DNA of 64,000 nt from Hyphomonadaceae bacterium UBA7672 (lineage in GTDB: Bacteria > Pseudomonadota > Alphaproteobacteria > Caulobacterales > Hyphomonadaceae). Position numbers and translations under genes: made by a program. Of the stretch, positions 35,351 to 43,929 are shown in pieces. The stretch covers positions 7,810 to 71,809 of the forward strand of contig DLHI01000034.1 of NCBI GenBank assembly GCA_002483135.1. The letters run 5' to 3'. The notes under the pieces are model-generated. The model was not told where the DNA came from and did not search any database. It saw nothing but the letters and a program-made list of their open reading frames with translations. The first letter of the stretch is position 1, and the number at the start of each line of letters is the position of its first letter.

Positions 35351-36123
35351 CAGCTCACCCTGTTAAAGAGATTGAGCGCGTTGGCGGTCGTCAGTCGTGC
35401 GGCCTCTTCGAATTCCAGCCCACGATGCGCAGCGTAGGCCTTGCACACGTCGACGAGATACGCCGGCTCATTGCGCCGGCCCCGGTGCGGAATGGGCGCC
35501 AGATATGGGCAGTCGGTTTCCAGGATGATCCGCTCGATCGGCACCATGGCCAGCACGGCGCGAACATCGGTTGCACTCTTGAAGGACAGGATCCCGGACA
35601 CCGAGAAATGCGCATCAAGATCCATCGCGCGCCGGGCTAGCCGCTCGCCCGACGTATAGCAGTGCATCAGGATACGGAATGGGCCACGCGCGTACTCGCG
35701 CTCGAGAATGTCGCCCGTAAGGTCGTCCGCCTCGCGCGTGTGAACCACCAGCGGAAGCCCTGTCTCGCGCGCAGCATGGATATGCTCGACGAAAGATCGC
35801 TCCTGAAGAACGATGTCGCTGTAGCCATAGTGCTGGTCGAGCCCTGTCTCGCCAATCGCGCAGACCTCTGGATCGGCAGCCTCACGCACGAGCGTTTCCG
35901 CTTCGAGACTCCAGAAGTCCTTCGCGTAGTGCGGATGCACGCCGACACTGCACCAGATGTCAGCGTTGGCCGCCGCAATGGCTTTCACTGCCGGATAACG
36001 ATCAAGCCGGTCGCAGATCGTGACGAAGCGCGAAACGCCCGCCGCGCGTGCGCGCGCAATCACATCGTCCACCTCGCCGGCGAATTGCTCCGCATGCAGA
36101 TTGACGTGCGTGTCGAAGAGCAT
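35350..36123 (-). CDS. TatD family metal-dependent hydrolase
   Basis: This TIM-barrel hydrolase of 257 residues, of the TatD/YcfH family, is probably a metal-dependent DNase or a related nuclease. Metal-site motifs include the acidic AIGETGLD, LVVHTREA, ILMHCYTSG and ILETDCPYLAPIPHRG. At the N-terminus the usual HxH (DSHCHLD) is replaced by D-T-H6-V-N8, so one metal-binding His is Asn. The ATG at 36123 follows GGGAGCGTGAC; a longer frame inside holB is not credible. Neighbours tmk, holB and MBL form the standard alphaproteobacterial block. Confidence 0.88.
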   Translation of the reverse strand: MLFDTHVNLHAEQFAGEVDDVIARARAAGVSRFVTICDRLDRYPAVKAIAAANADIWCSVGVHPHYAKDFWSLEAETLVREAADPEVCAIGETGLDQHYGYSDIVLQERSFVEHIHAARETGLPLVVHTREADDLTGDILEREYARGPFRILMHCYTSGERLARRAMDLDAHFSVSGILSFKSATDVRAVLAMVPIERIILETDCPYLAPIPHRGRRNEPAYLVDVCKAYAAHRGLEFEEAARLTTANALNLFNRVS

Positions 36124-36124
36124 G

Positions 36125-37096
36125 TCACGCTCCCGACTGCATGAGCGGCGCGGCAATCGCCAGCGCAGCAGCGACAGTCTGCGCACGATCCTGATTGAGG
36201 CCTCGCGCTTCTGCTTCAAGGCGCATCAGCTGCAGCGCCGCCTCCGCCCAGCCGCCAGCTGCGAGCGGATCAAGCTCACGTCGCGCGCGCGTCTGCATGC
36301 TGTTGCGCAACGCCTCGAGCGCAGCAGCCAGCGTCGCATCGCTCTTCGCGGACTGCTGCAGCGAAGCATGCAACGCGCGACCATCCGATCCGCCGAGTGA
36401 GCGCAAGGCATCAATCGCGGCGGAGGCTGCCGCGGCTGAATCTCCACCTTCAAGCTGCGCGGCGCGTCCAGGCCGTCCGGGCGCAAGCCGAGCCATCTGC
36501 TCGGCCTCGCCAGGCGAACGGCCAGCCTGAATAAGAGCCGACATTGTTTCGGATTCGCCGAGCGCGGTCAGCCGCACCTCGTGGCAACGGCTCCGGATCG
36601 TCGGCAGCAACAGCTGCTCGCCATGCGAGATAAGGAACAGTACAGCCTTGGCCGGCGGCTCCTCCAGTGTCTTCAGAATGGCGTTCGACCCGAAGCGATT
36701 GAGCTCGTCGAGCGCATCGACAATCGCCACGCGCCAACCGCCCATGGCCGGGCGCAGCGAAAAGAACTCCGACAGCTCGCGAACACTGTCCGCTGGAATC
36801 TCGGACTTCTGCTTTCCCGCATCGTCTATTGGGCGACGGATGATGCGGAGATCAGGATGGCTGCCAGCCGTCACGAGCTTTCCAATGGGCGATGCCTCGC
36901 CAGCGGCCAGCGATCCATCGCCGCGTCCCAGAAGATGCATGGCGAACTGCAACGCCAGCCGTGCTTTGCCCACGCCACGCGGCCCACGCAGCAACCAACC
37001 GTGATGAAGCCGTCCCGACTGCGCCGCAGCGAGGAATTCACGCTTGGCCTCGTCATGCCCGATGACCGCGCCCAACTCATTCGGATCGACGGCCAT
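36125..37096 (-). CDS. holB: DNA polymerase III subunit delta'
   Basis: This 323-residue clamp-loader subunit has a HolB/RuvB-like AAA+ domain: VIGHDEAKREFLAA, HHGWLLRGPRGVGKARLA (Walker A), VDALDELNRFGSNAILKTLEEPP and FLISHGEQLLLPTIRSRCHEV (sensor 1 and SRC). The C-terminal part is less conserved, as usual. It starts at the ATG at 37096, which overlaps the tmk stop by one base, and ends one base before the TatD start, giving a tightly packed operon. Confidence 0.93.
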   Translation of the reverse strand: MAVDPNELGAVIGHDEAKREFLAAAQSGRLHHGWLLRGPRGVGKARLALQFAMHLLGRGDGSLAAGEASPIGKLVTAGSHPDLRIIRRPIDDAGKQKSEIPADSVRELSEFFSLRPAMGGWRVAIVDALDELNRFGSNAILKTLEEPPAKAVLFLISHGEQLLLPTIRSRCHEVRLTALGESETMSALIQAGRSPGEAEQMARLAPGRPGRAAQLEGGDSAAAASAAIDALRSLGGSDGRALHASLQQSAKSDATLAAALEALRNSMQTRARRELDPLAAGGWAEAALQLMRLEAEARGLNQDRAQTVAAALAIAAPLMQSGA

Positions 37097-37740
37097 CAGC
37101 GGCCTCCATCCAGCCGGCTTTCAATGGCGTTCATCGCCGCATCCGCCAGCCTCTGCGGATCGACCGACGCATCCAGCACCGCGCAACGCTGCGGGTTAGC
37201 CCGCGCGATATCGAGGAAGCCGCGATGCACCGCCTCATGATAGCTGATCAGCCGGGACTCGATTGCATCCGCCACACCGGCGCGCGCCGTCATTCGCTGG
37301 CGAGCAATTGCGATGGGGAGATCAAGCACCAGCGTCAGATCCGGCACCGTATCGCCGACACAGATGCGGTCGATGGCTTCGACATCGCTCGCCGAAACAC
37401 CGCCCGCCGCCGCCTGATAGGCGCGCGTCGAATCCGAGAACCGGTCGCAGATCACCCAGCATCCACGCTCCAGCGAGGGTCGGATCAGCTTGTCGAGATG
37501 ATCGCGCCGCGCCGCATAGAACAGCAGCGTCTCCGCCATCGGCTTCCATCCGCCAACATCATCGGACGGCGTCAGGATTAGTTTGCGGATCGCCTCGGCG
37601 CCCGGCGTGCCTCCGGGCTCGCGCGTGCGGATCACGTCAATGCCACGCTTGGAGAGTCGCAGTGACAGTTCGGCCGCCAGCGTCGACTTGCCGACGCCCT
37701 CGCCTCCTTCGAGCGTGATGAAGCGGCCCTTCTGCGGCAC
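37096..37740 (-). CDS. tmk: Thymidylate kinase
   Basis: This 214-residue enzyme phosphorylates dTMP to dTDP. It has the P-loop LEGGEGVGKST, TREPGGTPGAEAIR (DR(E/P) and substrate-binding region), ETLLFYAARRDHL, VICDRFSDSTRAYQ and the LID region RARAGVADAIESR-like stretch. Length is normal for the family. It is preceded by a D,D-carboxypeptidase gene two bases away on the same strand and overlaps holB by one base. Confidence 0.95.
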   Translation of the reverse strand: MPQKGRFITLEGGEGVGKSTLAAELSLRLSKRGIDVIRTREPGGTPGAEAIRKLILTPSDDVGGWKPMAETLLFYAARRDHLDKLIRPSLERGCWVICDRFSDSTRAYQAAAGGVSASDVEAIDRICVGDTVPDLTLVLDLPIAIARQRMTARAGVADAIESRLISYHEAVHRGFLDIARANPQRCAVLDASVDPQRLADAAMNAIESRLDGGR

Positions 37741-37742
37741 TC

Positions 37743-38924
37743 CTAGTCGCCTCCACCCAGGCCCATCATGGCCTTGCCGATCAGGCCAAGCTCGTTGACC
37801 GACTTGCCCGCAGCAACCTTGATCCGCTTCTCCGCCGTACCCGGCGCCGTCAGCACCAGTTCGGCGACAATGTCGCCTTCCTTGATCGGAGCCATCAGCG
37901 GCGATTTGTAGATGAGATTACCCGTGATGCCCTTGACTGCATCGGCATGCAGGCCGGCTTGATAGGCCTCTGTGGCGATCAGCGGGACCGACTTCTCCTC
38001 GCCCATCCAGACATCGGCGACGCCGACCTGCGCGCCTTTGTGGACGAACTGCACCGTGTCGAAGTCCAGGAAGGCGGAGCGCATGACGCGCGGCGCTTCC
38101 GTCTTGCGCGCCGTTTCCGAGGCGAGGCCGTTCAGCACGATGATCCGCCGCTCGCCATCGCGAACGGCCGACCCGACCAGACCGAAGCCCGAGACGCCAA
38201 GGTGCCCGGTCTTGACGCCATCGGAGCCTTCAAGCTCACGCAACAGCGGATTGCGGTTGTACTGACGTGTCTTGTTGAACGTGAACTCCGGCTCCCTGAA
38301 CATCGGATAGAACTCCGGGAAGTCCTTGATCAGCCGGAACGACAGCAACGCGATGTCATGCGCGCTCATCCGGTGCCTGGGATTGTCGAGACCGGTCGCG
38401 TTCGCGAACGTCGAAGCCGTCATGCCGAGTTCGGCCGCGCGCGTCGTGGCGGCCCGCGCAAAGGCTTCCTCGCTGCCCCAGATGCCTTCGGCCAGAACGA
38501 TGCAGGCGTCGTTGCCCGAGACGATAATCGCGCCCTTCAGCAGGTCGCCCACGCTCACCTTCGAGTTCAGCGGCAGGAACATCGTCGAGCCATCGGTGCC
38601 GGCCCCGCCGGTGCGCCAAGCGTGCTCGCTGACGGTGAACTGATCTTCCATAGTCAGGCGGTTCGACTTCAGGCGTTCGAAGACCATGTAGTAGAGCATC
38701 AGCTTCGACATCGAAGCCGGGATCATCGGCTCGTAGCCTTGCTTGGAATAAAGCGGCACGCCCGTGTCGCCATCCATGATGAAGGCGTAGGGCGCATCCG
38801 TGTGCAGGGGATCGGCCGCCGATGGCGCCGCGGGGGGGGCAACAGGAGGCACGGCGGGCGGTTGCTGGGCAAAAGCCACGGTCGCCGCGGCGGCGAAAAT
38901 CAGGGATCCGGCGAGAAGTCGCAT
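37743..38924 (-). CDS. D-alanyl-D-alanine carboxypeptidase (PBP5/6 type)
   Basis: This 393-residue periplasmic low-molecular-weight penicillin-binding protein removes the terminal D-Ala of peptidoglycan pentapeptides. A signal peptide (LIFAAAATVAFA) is followed by a Pro/Ala linker, then the active-site motifs S71-M-S-K74, S136-G-N138 and K238-T-G240. A C-terminal PBP5-like beta domain (about residues 300-380) ends in a short amphipathic tail that may contact the membrane. The ATG at 38924 gives the signal peptide. It sits between rlpA and tmk, the usual order in alphaproteobacteria, and is likely co-transcribed with them. Confidence 0.93.
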   Translation of the reverse strand: MRLLAGSLIFAAAATVAFAQQPPAVPPVAPPAAPSAADPLHTDAPYAFIMDGDTGVPLYSKQGYEPMIPASMSKLMLYYMVFERLKSNRLTMEDQFTVSEHAWRTGGAGTDGSTMFLPLNSKVSVGDLLKGAIIVSGNDACIVLAEGIWGSEEAFARAATTRAAELGMTASTFANATGLDNPRHRMSAHDIALLSFRLIKDFPEFYPMFREPEFTFNKTRQYNRNPLLRELEGSDGVKTGHLGVSGFGLVGSAVRDGERRIIVLNGLASETARKTEAPRVMRSAFLDFDTVQFVHKGAQVGVADVWMGEEKSVPLIATEAYQAGLHADAVKGITGNLIYKSPLMAPIKEGDIVAELVLTAPGTAEKRIKVAAGKSVNELGLIGKAMMGLGGGD

Positions 38925-39004
38925 GGACAAAGACTCCGTAGGGAATCTGGTCACATGAAGGCGCTTCGGGCGCTCCCGTCAACCGGTCGCGGTGCCCTTG
39001 ACGA

Positions 39005-40093
39005 TCAACGGTTTCCCGCGACCACCATGGCCTGCACGCCGGCGGCCGCAAGATCCTGGCGAGCGCGTTCCGCGTCGGCTCGGGTCGGCCAGGGGCCGAC
39101 CATGACGCGGTAGAGTTCCGCGCCATTGACCATCACGGGGCGCAGGGACGTGGCGCCGACCGGGCGCAGGCGGTCACGCATCTGGTTGGCGTTGCCCAGA
39201 TCGCCGAACGCGCCAGCTTGGAGGAAGAAGGAATCGCCGGCCGGCTGCATTATCGGACCTTGGGCAACCGGGACAGGCGTCGCAACCGGAGGCAGCGGGC
39301 GGCTGACGATGGGTTGCGGCTCCACCTGCTGGGGGAGTGACGGGGCGGCGTTCGCCTGGGCCGGGGCCGGGCCGACATACTGGACGCGCACCCGCGCCGT
39401 TCCGGGTCCGTGCATGTCCAGCGAGCCAGCGGCCGCCTTGGAAAGATCGATGATCCGGTCATCCACGAAGGGGCCGCGATCATTGAGGCGCACAACCACC
39501 GAGCGGCCATTGTCGAGATTCGTCACGCGAACCAGAGACGGGATCGGAAGCGTCGGATGCGCCGCGGTCATGGCATTCTCGTCGAACGGCTCGCCGGAAG
39601 CGGAATCCTTGCCGTGGAAGGTGGGGCCATACCATGAGGCGATACCCACCTCGTCATAGTTCGGCTCATGCGCCGGCACGTACCACTTGCCATCGACCTG
39701 ATAGGGCGGGCCGGCATACGGCGCAGCAACGCCCACTGCCGACGGCGGGGCGACCGTACGCAGCGCAGGCGTCTGTTCGACGCCAGAGGAAACCGTCGGA
39801 ACCGGGCCGAGGCTCACCGGACGCTGCGCGGGCGCATTCGAGAAGGAGGGAACCGGCGCATGCGGCGCAACGCGGAGGCTCATGCCGTCACGCGGCAGGT
39901 CCAGCGAAGCCGTCATGACCTGGCCGGAAACGGCGGCAGACGCGCCCGACGACTTATAGACGATGGGCGCCTGGGCGGACGCGGGATCAACGCCCGCGCC
40001 GAAGACAACGAAAGCCGCAAGAATGCAGCCGAGTCCGGCGAGGCGACGATCACCGCGCACACCCACTCCGGAAGCCATCTTCAAACCCGCCAT
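39005..40093 (-). CDS. rlpA: Septal ring lytic transglycosylase RlpA family protein
   Basis: This 362-residue exported protein has a signal peptide (LAGLGCILAAFVVFGAGVDP then ASA), a proline-rich variable region, a double-psi beta-barrel (GIASWYGPTFHGKDSASGEP, TAAHPTLPIPSLVRVTNL, VVRLNDRGPFVDDRIIDLS) and a C-terminal SPOR domain (FFLQAGAFGDLGNANQMRD, YRVMVGPW). RlpA cleaves denuded glycan strands, and SPOR targets it to the division site. The ATG at 40093 follows AAGGGATAG. The gene heads the minus-strand cell-wall/replication operon. Confidence 0.92.
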   Translation of the reverse strand: MAGLKMASGVGVRGDRRLAGLGCILAAFVVFGAGVDPASAQAPIVYKSSGASAAVSGQVMTASLDLPRDGMSLRVAPHAPVPSFSNAPAQRPVSLGPVPTVSSGVEQTPALRTVAPPSAVGVAAPYAGPPYQVDGKWYVPAHEPNYDEVGIASWYGPTFHGKDSASGEPFDENAMTAAHPTLPIPSLVRVTNLDNGRSVVVRLNDRGPFVDDRIIDLSKAAAGSLDMHGPGTARVRVQYVGPAPAQANAAPSLPQQVEPQPIVSRPLPPVATPVPVAQGPIMQPAGDSFFLQAGAFGDLGNANQMRDRLRPVGATSLRPVMVNGAELYRVMVGPWPTRADAERARQDLAAAGVQAMVVAGNR

Positions 40094-40390
40094 CGCGACT
40101 ATCCCTTGCGAGACCGGACGCCATTTTGGCTGCCCGACTGCGTCCTGCAGTGTGGGTAACCTTAGCGGAGGCGGCTTTCGGGCCGGGAAAGCCGGCCGGG
40201 GTGATTTCCATCGAATTTGACGGATCCACCGCGTCCGTTAGCCGGAAATCCAAAATTTCAGGGGATTGATGGGTCCGAAGTGCGTTTGCGGCCGATTATG
40301 CGGCATTCCGTCCGCATCGACGCCCTGCCCCGCTCCCCGCGCGGTAAACCATTTTCTTTGGCGCGAACCCCGCCTAGATGTCTTTCCGCT
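40094..40390. other. Intergenic region between rlpA and tRNA-Ser
   Basis: These 297 bases separate divergent rlpA and tRNA-Ser and should contain both promoters. Overlapping open frames on both strands are short and unlike known proteins. I see no strong inverted repeat or terminator. Confidence 0.4.
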
Positions 40391-40480
40391 GGAAGGGTGG
40401 CCGAGTGGTTTAAGGCAACGGTCTTGAAAACCGTCGTGGGGGAAACTCCACCGTGGGTTCGAATCCCACCCCTTCCGCCA
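40391..40480 (+). tRNA. tRNA-Ser (anticodon TGA)
   Basis: This 90-base class II tRNA has acceptor GGAAGGG/CCCTTCC, anticodon stem ACGGT/ACCGT enclosing CTTGAAA with TGA, a long variable arm (GTGGGGGAAACTCCACC) and T-loop GGTTCGAATCC. CCA is encoded. The 297 bases upstream, back to rlpA, hold only promoters as far as I can see. Confidence 0.97.
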
Positions 40481-40508
40481 CCCTCTCAGTAGGCCCCGGG
40501 GAAGCGCG

Positions 40509-41099
40509 ATGTGGTTCGAAAACGCTGGCGCCTTCATCGACTACGGCTTCCTGCACATCATCCCGGAAGGCCCCGATCACATCCTGTTCGTGATCGCGCT
40601 CTACCTGAACGCGCGCAATTGGGGCGCATTGTTCCTGCAGGTCACCGCTTTCACGCTCGCGCACACACTAACGTTGGCGCTGGCCGCAACGGGCGTGATC
40701 TCCGTGGCCCCCGAACTTGTCGAGCCGCTGATCGCTATCTCCATTGTCGTGCTGGCTATCGAGGCGATCGCGTTTCCTGATGCTCACCGCCTCTGGCGTA
40801 TTCCCGTCATCGCTGCGTTCGGCCTGCTGCACGGGCTGGGCTTTGGAACCTTGATGTCGCCCGCCGTCCTCAGCGCAGACACATCAGCGGCTCTCGTCGG
40901 CATCACCCTCGGCGTCGAACTCGGCCACCTTGCCGTCCTGGTCGCGACTAGCTTCGTGTCCGTGATGGTGCTGATGGCCCTGCGGGCCGCCAAGAAGCCT
41001 GGACTCTACCGCCCGGCTTTCGTGATCCCCGTCGCCGCGATCATCGCCGCCGTGGGCGCGTTCTGGACGCTCCAAAGGACAGGGCTGATTGCGATCTGA
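40509..41099 (+). CDS. HupE/UreJ-like membrane protein
   Basis: This 196-residue membrane protein has about six hydrophobic segments and His-rich motifs typical of the HupE/UreJ-2 family: GFLHIIPEGPDHILFVIAL, FTLAHTLTL and FGLLHGLGFGT. Relatives are linked to nickel or cobalt entry for hydrogenase and urease, but many members, like this one, lie far from such genes and have no known substrate. It starts 28 bases after the tRNA-Ser with an ATG preceded by GGGGAAGCGCG. Confidence 0.85.
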   Translation: MWFENAGAFIDYGFLHIIPEGPDHILFVIALYLNARNWGALFLQVTAFTLAHTLTLALAATGVISVAPELVEPLIAISIVVLAIEAIAFPDAHRLWRIPVIAAFGLLHGLGFGTLMSPAVLSADTSAALVGITLGVELGHLAVLVATSFVSVMVLMALRAAKKPGLYRPAFVIPVAAIIAAVGAFWTLQRTGLIAI

Positions 41100-41125
41100 A
41101 GGGAGAGGGCTCCCGCTGGGCCGGA

Positions 41126-41201
41126 TGGTGCCCAGGGCCGGAATCGAACCAGCGACACGCGGATTTTCAATCCGCTGCTCTACCAACTGAGCTACCTGGG
41201 C
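41126..41201 (-). tRNA. tRNA-Phe (anticodon GAA)
   Basis: The 76-base minus-strand sequence folds with acceptor GCCCAGG/CCTGGGC, anticodon stem GCGGA/TCCGC enclosing TTGAAAA with GAA, and T-loop GGTTCGATTCC. CCA is encoded. It lies upstream of nothing on its own strand before the convergent HupE-like gene. Confidence 0.97.
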
Positions 41202-41244
41202 TTACCGCCGGAAAGCGATGAGGCCGCGATGTATAGGGAAACCG

Positions 41245-41463
41245 CTATTCCCTGTCCATGCCTTTGTCCGTCCGCCCGAATGCCCTGTTTTCAGGAGATT
41301 CCGCGCCATCCACAGCCGATTGCTCGTCTTCCTCGCCTGCCGGCGCGCCGGGGATCGCATAGCTGCCCTTGAGCCAGCGCGAGAGATCGATGTCCGCGCA
41401 GCGGCGACTGCAGAACGGCTTGAAGGCGGCGACGGTTGGCTTCTCGCAGATTGGGCAGGTCAT
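41245..41463 (-). CDS. yacG: DNA gyrase inhibitor YacG
   Basis: This 72-residue zinc protein has the YacG pattern CPICEKP..FCSRRCADIDLSRWL (CxxC..CxxxC) followed by an acidic tail. In E. coli YacG binds GyrB and blocks DNA binding. The ATG at 41463 overlaps the stop of the RNase E/G-like gene by one base. The order maf, RNase E/G-like, yacG is conserved in alphaproteobacteria. Confidence 0.92.
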   Translation of the reverse strand: MTCPICEKPTVAAFKPFCSRRCADIDLSRWLKGSYAIPGAPAGEEDEQSAVDGAESPENRAFGRTDKGMDRE

Positions 41464-42524
41464 CACGCACTCCACACTTCTGGCCGCCCCGCCCTGCCCT
41501 CCGTCGCCTCAAAGGTCCAGCGGGAACCAATCCGGTCAGCGAGCGCCCCCTGCCAGTCGATCACGCCGCGCTCGAGCCATTCACGCGCCCCTGTGGATAA
41601 CCGCGCGTGGATCCGGCCCGCACGCGCCGACATCCCGACGCTCTCGATCTCCCGTAGCGCGTCCAGCGCCTCGCGTTCATCAGGCGGCGCCGCCAGCGCA
41701 TCGACCAGTGGTCGCACGCGCCGGGCAATGGCGGCCTCGCACAAACCAAGCGGCGACAGTTCGAGCACTTCGCTGGTGCGTCCAAGATGCTGCGCCAGCG
41801 CCTGCCTGAACCGCTCGACAACCGCGCGCTGGTCGCGGCGCGCTTCCATCCGCACGAAATCCACGGCAAGCAGGCCCGCAACGCTACGCAGGGAGATGTG
41901 GCGCGCCGCCTCATGCGCCGCTGCGAGATTGAGGTTGAGCGCGAACGCGCCCGCATCCTGCTCGCCGACACGCATACCAGCATCGACATCAATGGCGGCA
42001 AGACCGCGTGTCACCTCGATGGCGATATCGCCGCCGCCGGGCAGGACCACGGTCGCGCCGGTCGCGTGATCAATCGCATCCTCGATCTCGCGCCGGGCCG
42101 TAAGACCCTCCAGCGTCTCGATGACATCCACACCGCGCAGAAAGGGATCCTCCGCCGCAGGCCGATGCAGCCCAACCTTGGCCGGCGCCGCAACCGATGA
42201 GGACATATCGGCAAGACTTAGTACCGCGCCCTTGTCGGCCCACGCTTCGGATTTCACGCGGAAGGCCAGCATGGCGCCTTCTATGACCGCTGCTGCCCGC
42301 GTCGGCTCAACCACCGCATCACGCGTTAGTCCCAGATCGACGAACCAGCCGCGGTTGCCGGGCATGCGGGCGTGCACGCGCCCCCACCAGACATCATCCA
42401 GCCGCGCCCGCTTGCCGCGCTCGCTCCAGCGCTCGACATCAAGCCGGAAAGCCTGCCCTTCCTGATCCAGCAAGGCCCGCCGTGTTTCACCGACCGCCGC
42501 GTCGATGCAGAGCCGCGCCCTCAC
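41463..42524 (-). CDS. RNase E/G-like protein, short and possibly without full catalytic site
   Basis: This 353-residue homologue of RNase E/G starts at a GTG at 42524, preceded by GGGGAGCGGCGCC, and overlaps the maf stop (GTGA). An S1-like part (VWWGRVHARMPGNRGWFVDLG) and the DNase-I-like domain (GGDIAIEVTRGLAAIDVDAG, NLNLAAAHEAARHISLRSVAG, LLAVDFVRM) are readable. D222 matches one catalytic Asp (IDFIDM in RNase E), but the region matching QDRARIQ, which holds the second Asp, reads QHLGRTSE. The zinc-link CPxC and all sequence beyond it are absent. Activity is therefore doubtful. It is a conserved neighbour of maf and yacG. Confidence 0.85.
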   Translation of the reverse strand: MRARLCIDAAVGETRRALLDQEGQAFRLDVERWSERGKRARLDDVWWGRVHARMPGNRGWFVDLGLTRDAVVEPTRAAAVIEGAMLAFRVKSEAWADKGAVLSLADMSSSVAAPAKVGLHRPAAEDPFLRGVDVIETLEGLTARREIEDAIDHATGATVVLPGGGDIAIEVTRGLAAIDVDAGMRVGEQDAGAFALNLNLAAAHEAARHISLRSVAGLLAVDFVRMEARRDQRAVVERFRQALAQHLGRTSEVLELSPLGLCEAAIARRVRPLVDALAAPPDEREALDALREIESVGMSARAGRIHARLSTGAREWLERGVIDWQGALADRIGSRWTFEATEGRAGRPEVWSA

Positions 42525-43153
42525 GGCGCCGCTCCCCAACGGCGCACGACAGGATAGCCGAGCCCCTCCAGAAGCGCTGCGGTCTGATGCAGCGGCAAGC
42601 CCACGATGGCTGAGTAGGAGCCGGTGATGTGCGAGACGAACGCGGCTGCAAGACCCTGAATGCCATAGCCGCCCGCCTTACCGCGCCATTCCCCGCTGGC
42701 GATGTAGGCCTCTGTCTCAGGCAACGACATGCGCTTGAACGTCACCCGGCTCTCGACCAGCCGTTGCGCAGACCTGCCATCCGGCGCCTGAACTGAAATC
42801 GCGGTCAGCACGTCATGGCTGCGACCGGAAAGCCGCCCGAGGCACATCCGCGCCTCGTCCTCTGTCTCGGCCTTGGGCAGCATCCGGCGCCCCACCGCCA
42901 CCACTGTGTCGGCCGACAGGATGAAAGCCGGCCCAACGCGTGGACAGATCGACCGGCCCTTCTCAACCGCCAGGCGAACAGCCAGCTGCCTTGGACGCTC
43001 ATCCCGCAAGGGCTGCTCGTCCATATCCGCCGGCACGACTTCGTCCGGCGTCAGGCCTATCTGCTGAAGCAAGGCAAGGCGCCGCGGACTGGCGCTGGCG
43101 AGAACCAGCCGTGCGGCGCTGGTAGTAGTAACGCCATGAACGGCGCTGCTCAC
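42521..43153 (-). CDS. maf: Maf family nucleoside triphosphate pyrophosphatase
   Basis: This 210-residue enzyme hydrolyses non-canonical or methylated NTPs. It has LASASPRRLALLQQIG, ILSADTVVAVG with the catalytic Asp, LSGRSHDVLTAISV and KAGGYGIQGLAAAFV near the C-terminus, followed by GSYSAIVGLPL. The GTG at 43153 overlaps the infA stop (GTGA), showing coupling to infA. The first 14 residues are before the conserved domain, so a later start is possible but none has better support. Confidence 0.92.
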   Translation of the reverse strand: MSSAVHGVTTTSAARLVLASASPRRLALLQQIGLTPDEVVPADMDEQPLRDERPRQLAVRLAVEKGRSICPRVGPAFILSADTVVAVGRRMLPKAETEDEARMCLGRLSGRSHDVLTAISVQAPDGRSAQRLVESRVTFKRMSLPETEAYIASGEWRGKAGGYGIQGLAAAFVSHITGSYSAIVGLPLHQTAALLEGLGYPVVRRWGAAP

Positions 43154-43368
43154 TTGAACCGGTAGGTGATGCGCCCCTTGGTCAGGTCGTAGGGCGTCAT
43201 CTCGACCAGGACCTTGTCCCCGGTGAGCACGCGAATGCGGTTCTTCCGCATCTTTCCCGCCGTATGCGCAATGATCTCGTGATCGTTGGCCAGCTTCACC
43301 CTGAACGTAGCGTTGGGCAGCAGCTCCACGATCGTGCCTTCAAACTCGATAAGTTCTTCCTTCGCCAT
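43150..43368 (-). CDS. infA: Translation initiation factor IF-1
   Basis: The 72-residue OB-fold protein binds the ribosomal A site during initiation. The sequence MAKEELIEFEGTIVELLPNA, IIAHTAGKMRKNRIRVLTGD and VEMTPYDLTKGRITYRFK is near the family consensus and the length is exact. The ATG at 43368 follows AAAAGGGAGTTGC. It leads the infA-maf-RNase E/G-like-yacG operon. Confidence 0.97.
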   Translation of the reverse strand: MAKEELIEFEGTIVELLPNATFRVKLANDHEIIAHTAGKMRKNRIRVLTGDKVLVEMTPYDLTKGRITYRFK

Positions 43369-43449
43369 GCAACTCCCTTTTCGGCCGCAGCCGTATCTTG
43401 CGGCGCCCATATACACGGTTTCCCGTGGATTCGTCGATTCCCTATGGAA

Positions 43450-43929
43450 TCAGCTTCTTGCGTGTAAGGCGCAGACCAAAGTGAACAGCCGGCGGGCCGT
43501 GTCGAAGTCCACTTCGGCCTTGTCCGCCAGCCTTCCGGTGAGGACCTGCGACCCCTCGTTGTGCAGCCCCCGGCGCCCCATGTCGATGGCCTCGATGTGG
43601 GACGGCGTCGCGCTGCGGATCGCGTCGTAATAGCTGTCGCAGATCATGAAATAGTCCTTGATCACCCGCCGCAACGCCGTCAGCGACAGCAGCAGCTTGC
43701 GCACCGGCGAACCATCCGCCTCGCTGATGTCGAACACCAGCCGGTTGTCCGCCAGCGACAGCACGACATTGTAGGGCCCGCCGTCATGGCCAATGACCTT
43801 GAAGGTGTTGTCCTCAAGCAGATCGAAGATCGCGACCTTGCGCTCATGCTCTGCATCCGGCCCAGCCGGAGCGAGGCTCTTTTCGTCGATCTCGATCGAC
43901 GCAATGCGCGAGCGCTTGTCCGCACTCAT
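43450..43929 (-). CDS. UPF0262 family protein
   Basis: This 159-residue protein belongs to a family found in alphaproteobacteria next to hisD. Conserved stretches include AIFDLLEDNTF, LSLADNRLVFDI, LLSLTALRRVIKDYFMICDSYYDAIR and IEAIDMGRRGLHNEGS. Its molecular function is not known. The ATG overlaps the hisD stop (ATGA). In some relatives a small phosphatase gene stands between it and infA; here only 81 bases do. Confidence 0.9.
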   Translation of the reverse strand: MSADKRSRIASIEIDEKSLAPAGPDAEHERKVAIFDLLEDNTFKVIGHDGGPYNVVLSLADNRLVFDISEADGSPVRKLLLSLTALRRVIKDYFMICDSYYDAIRSATPSHIEAIDMGRRGLHNEGSQVLTGRLADKAEVDFDTARRLFTLVCALHARS

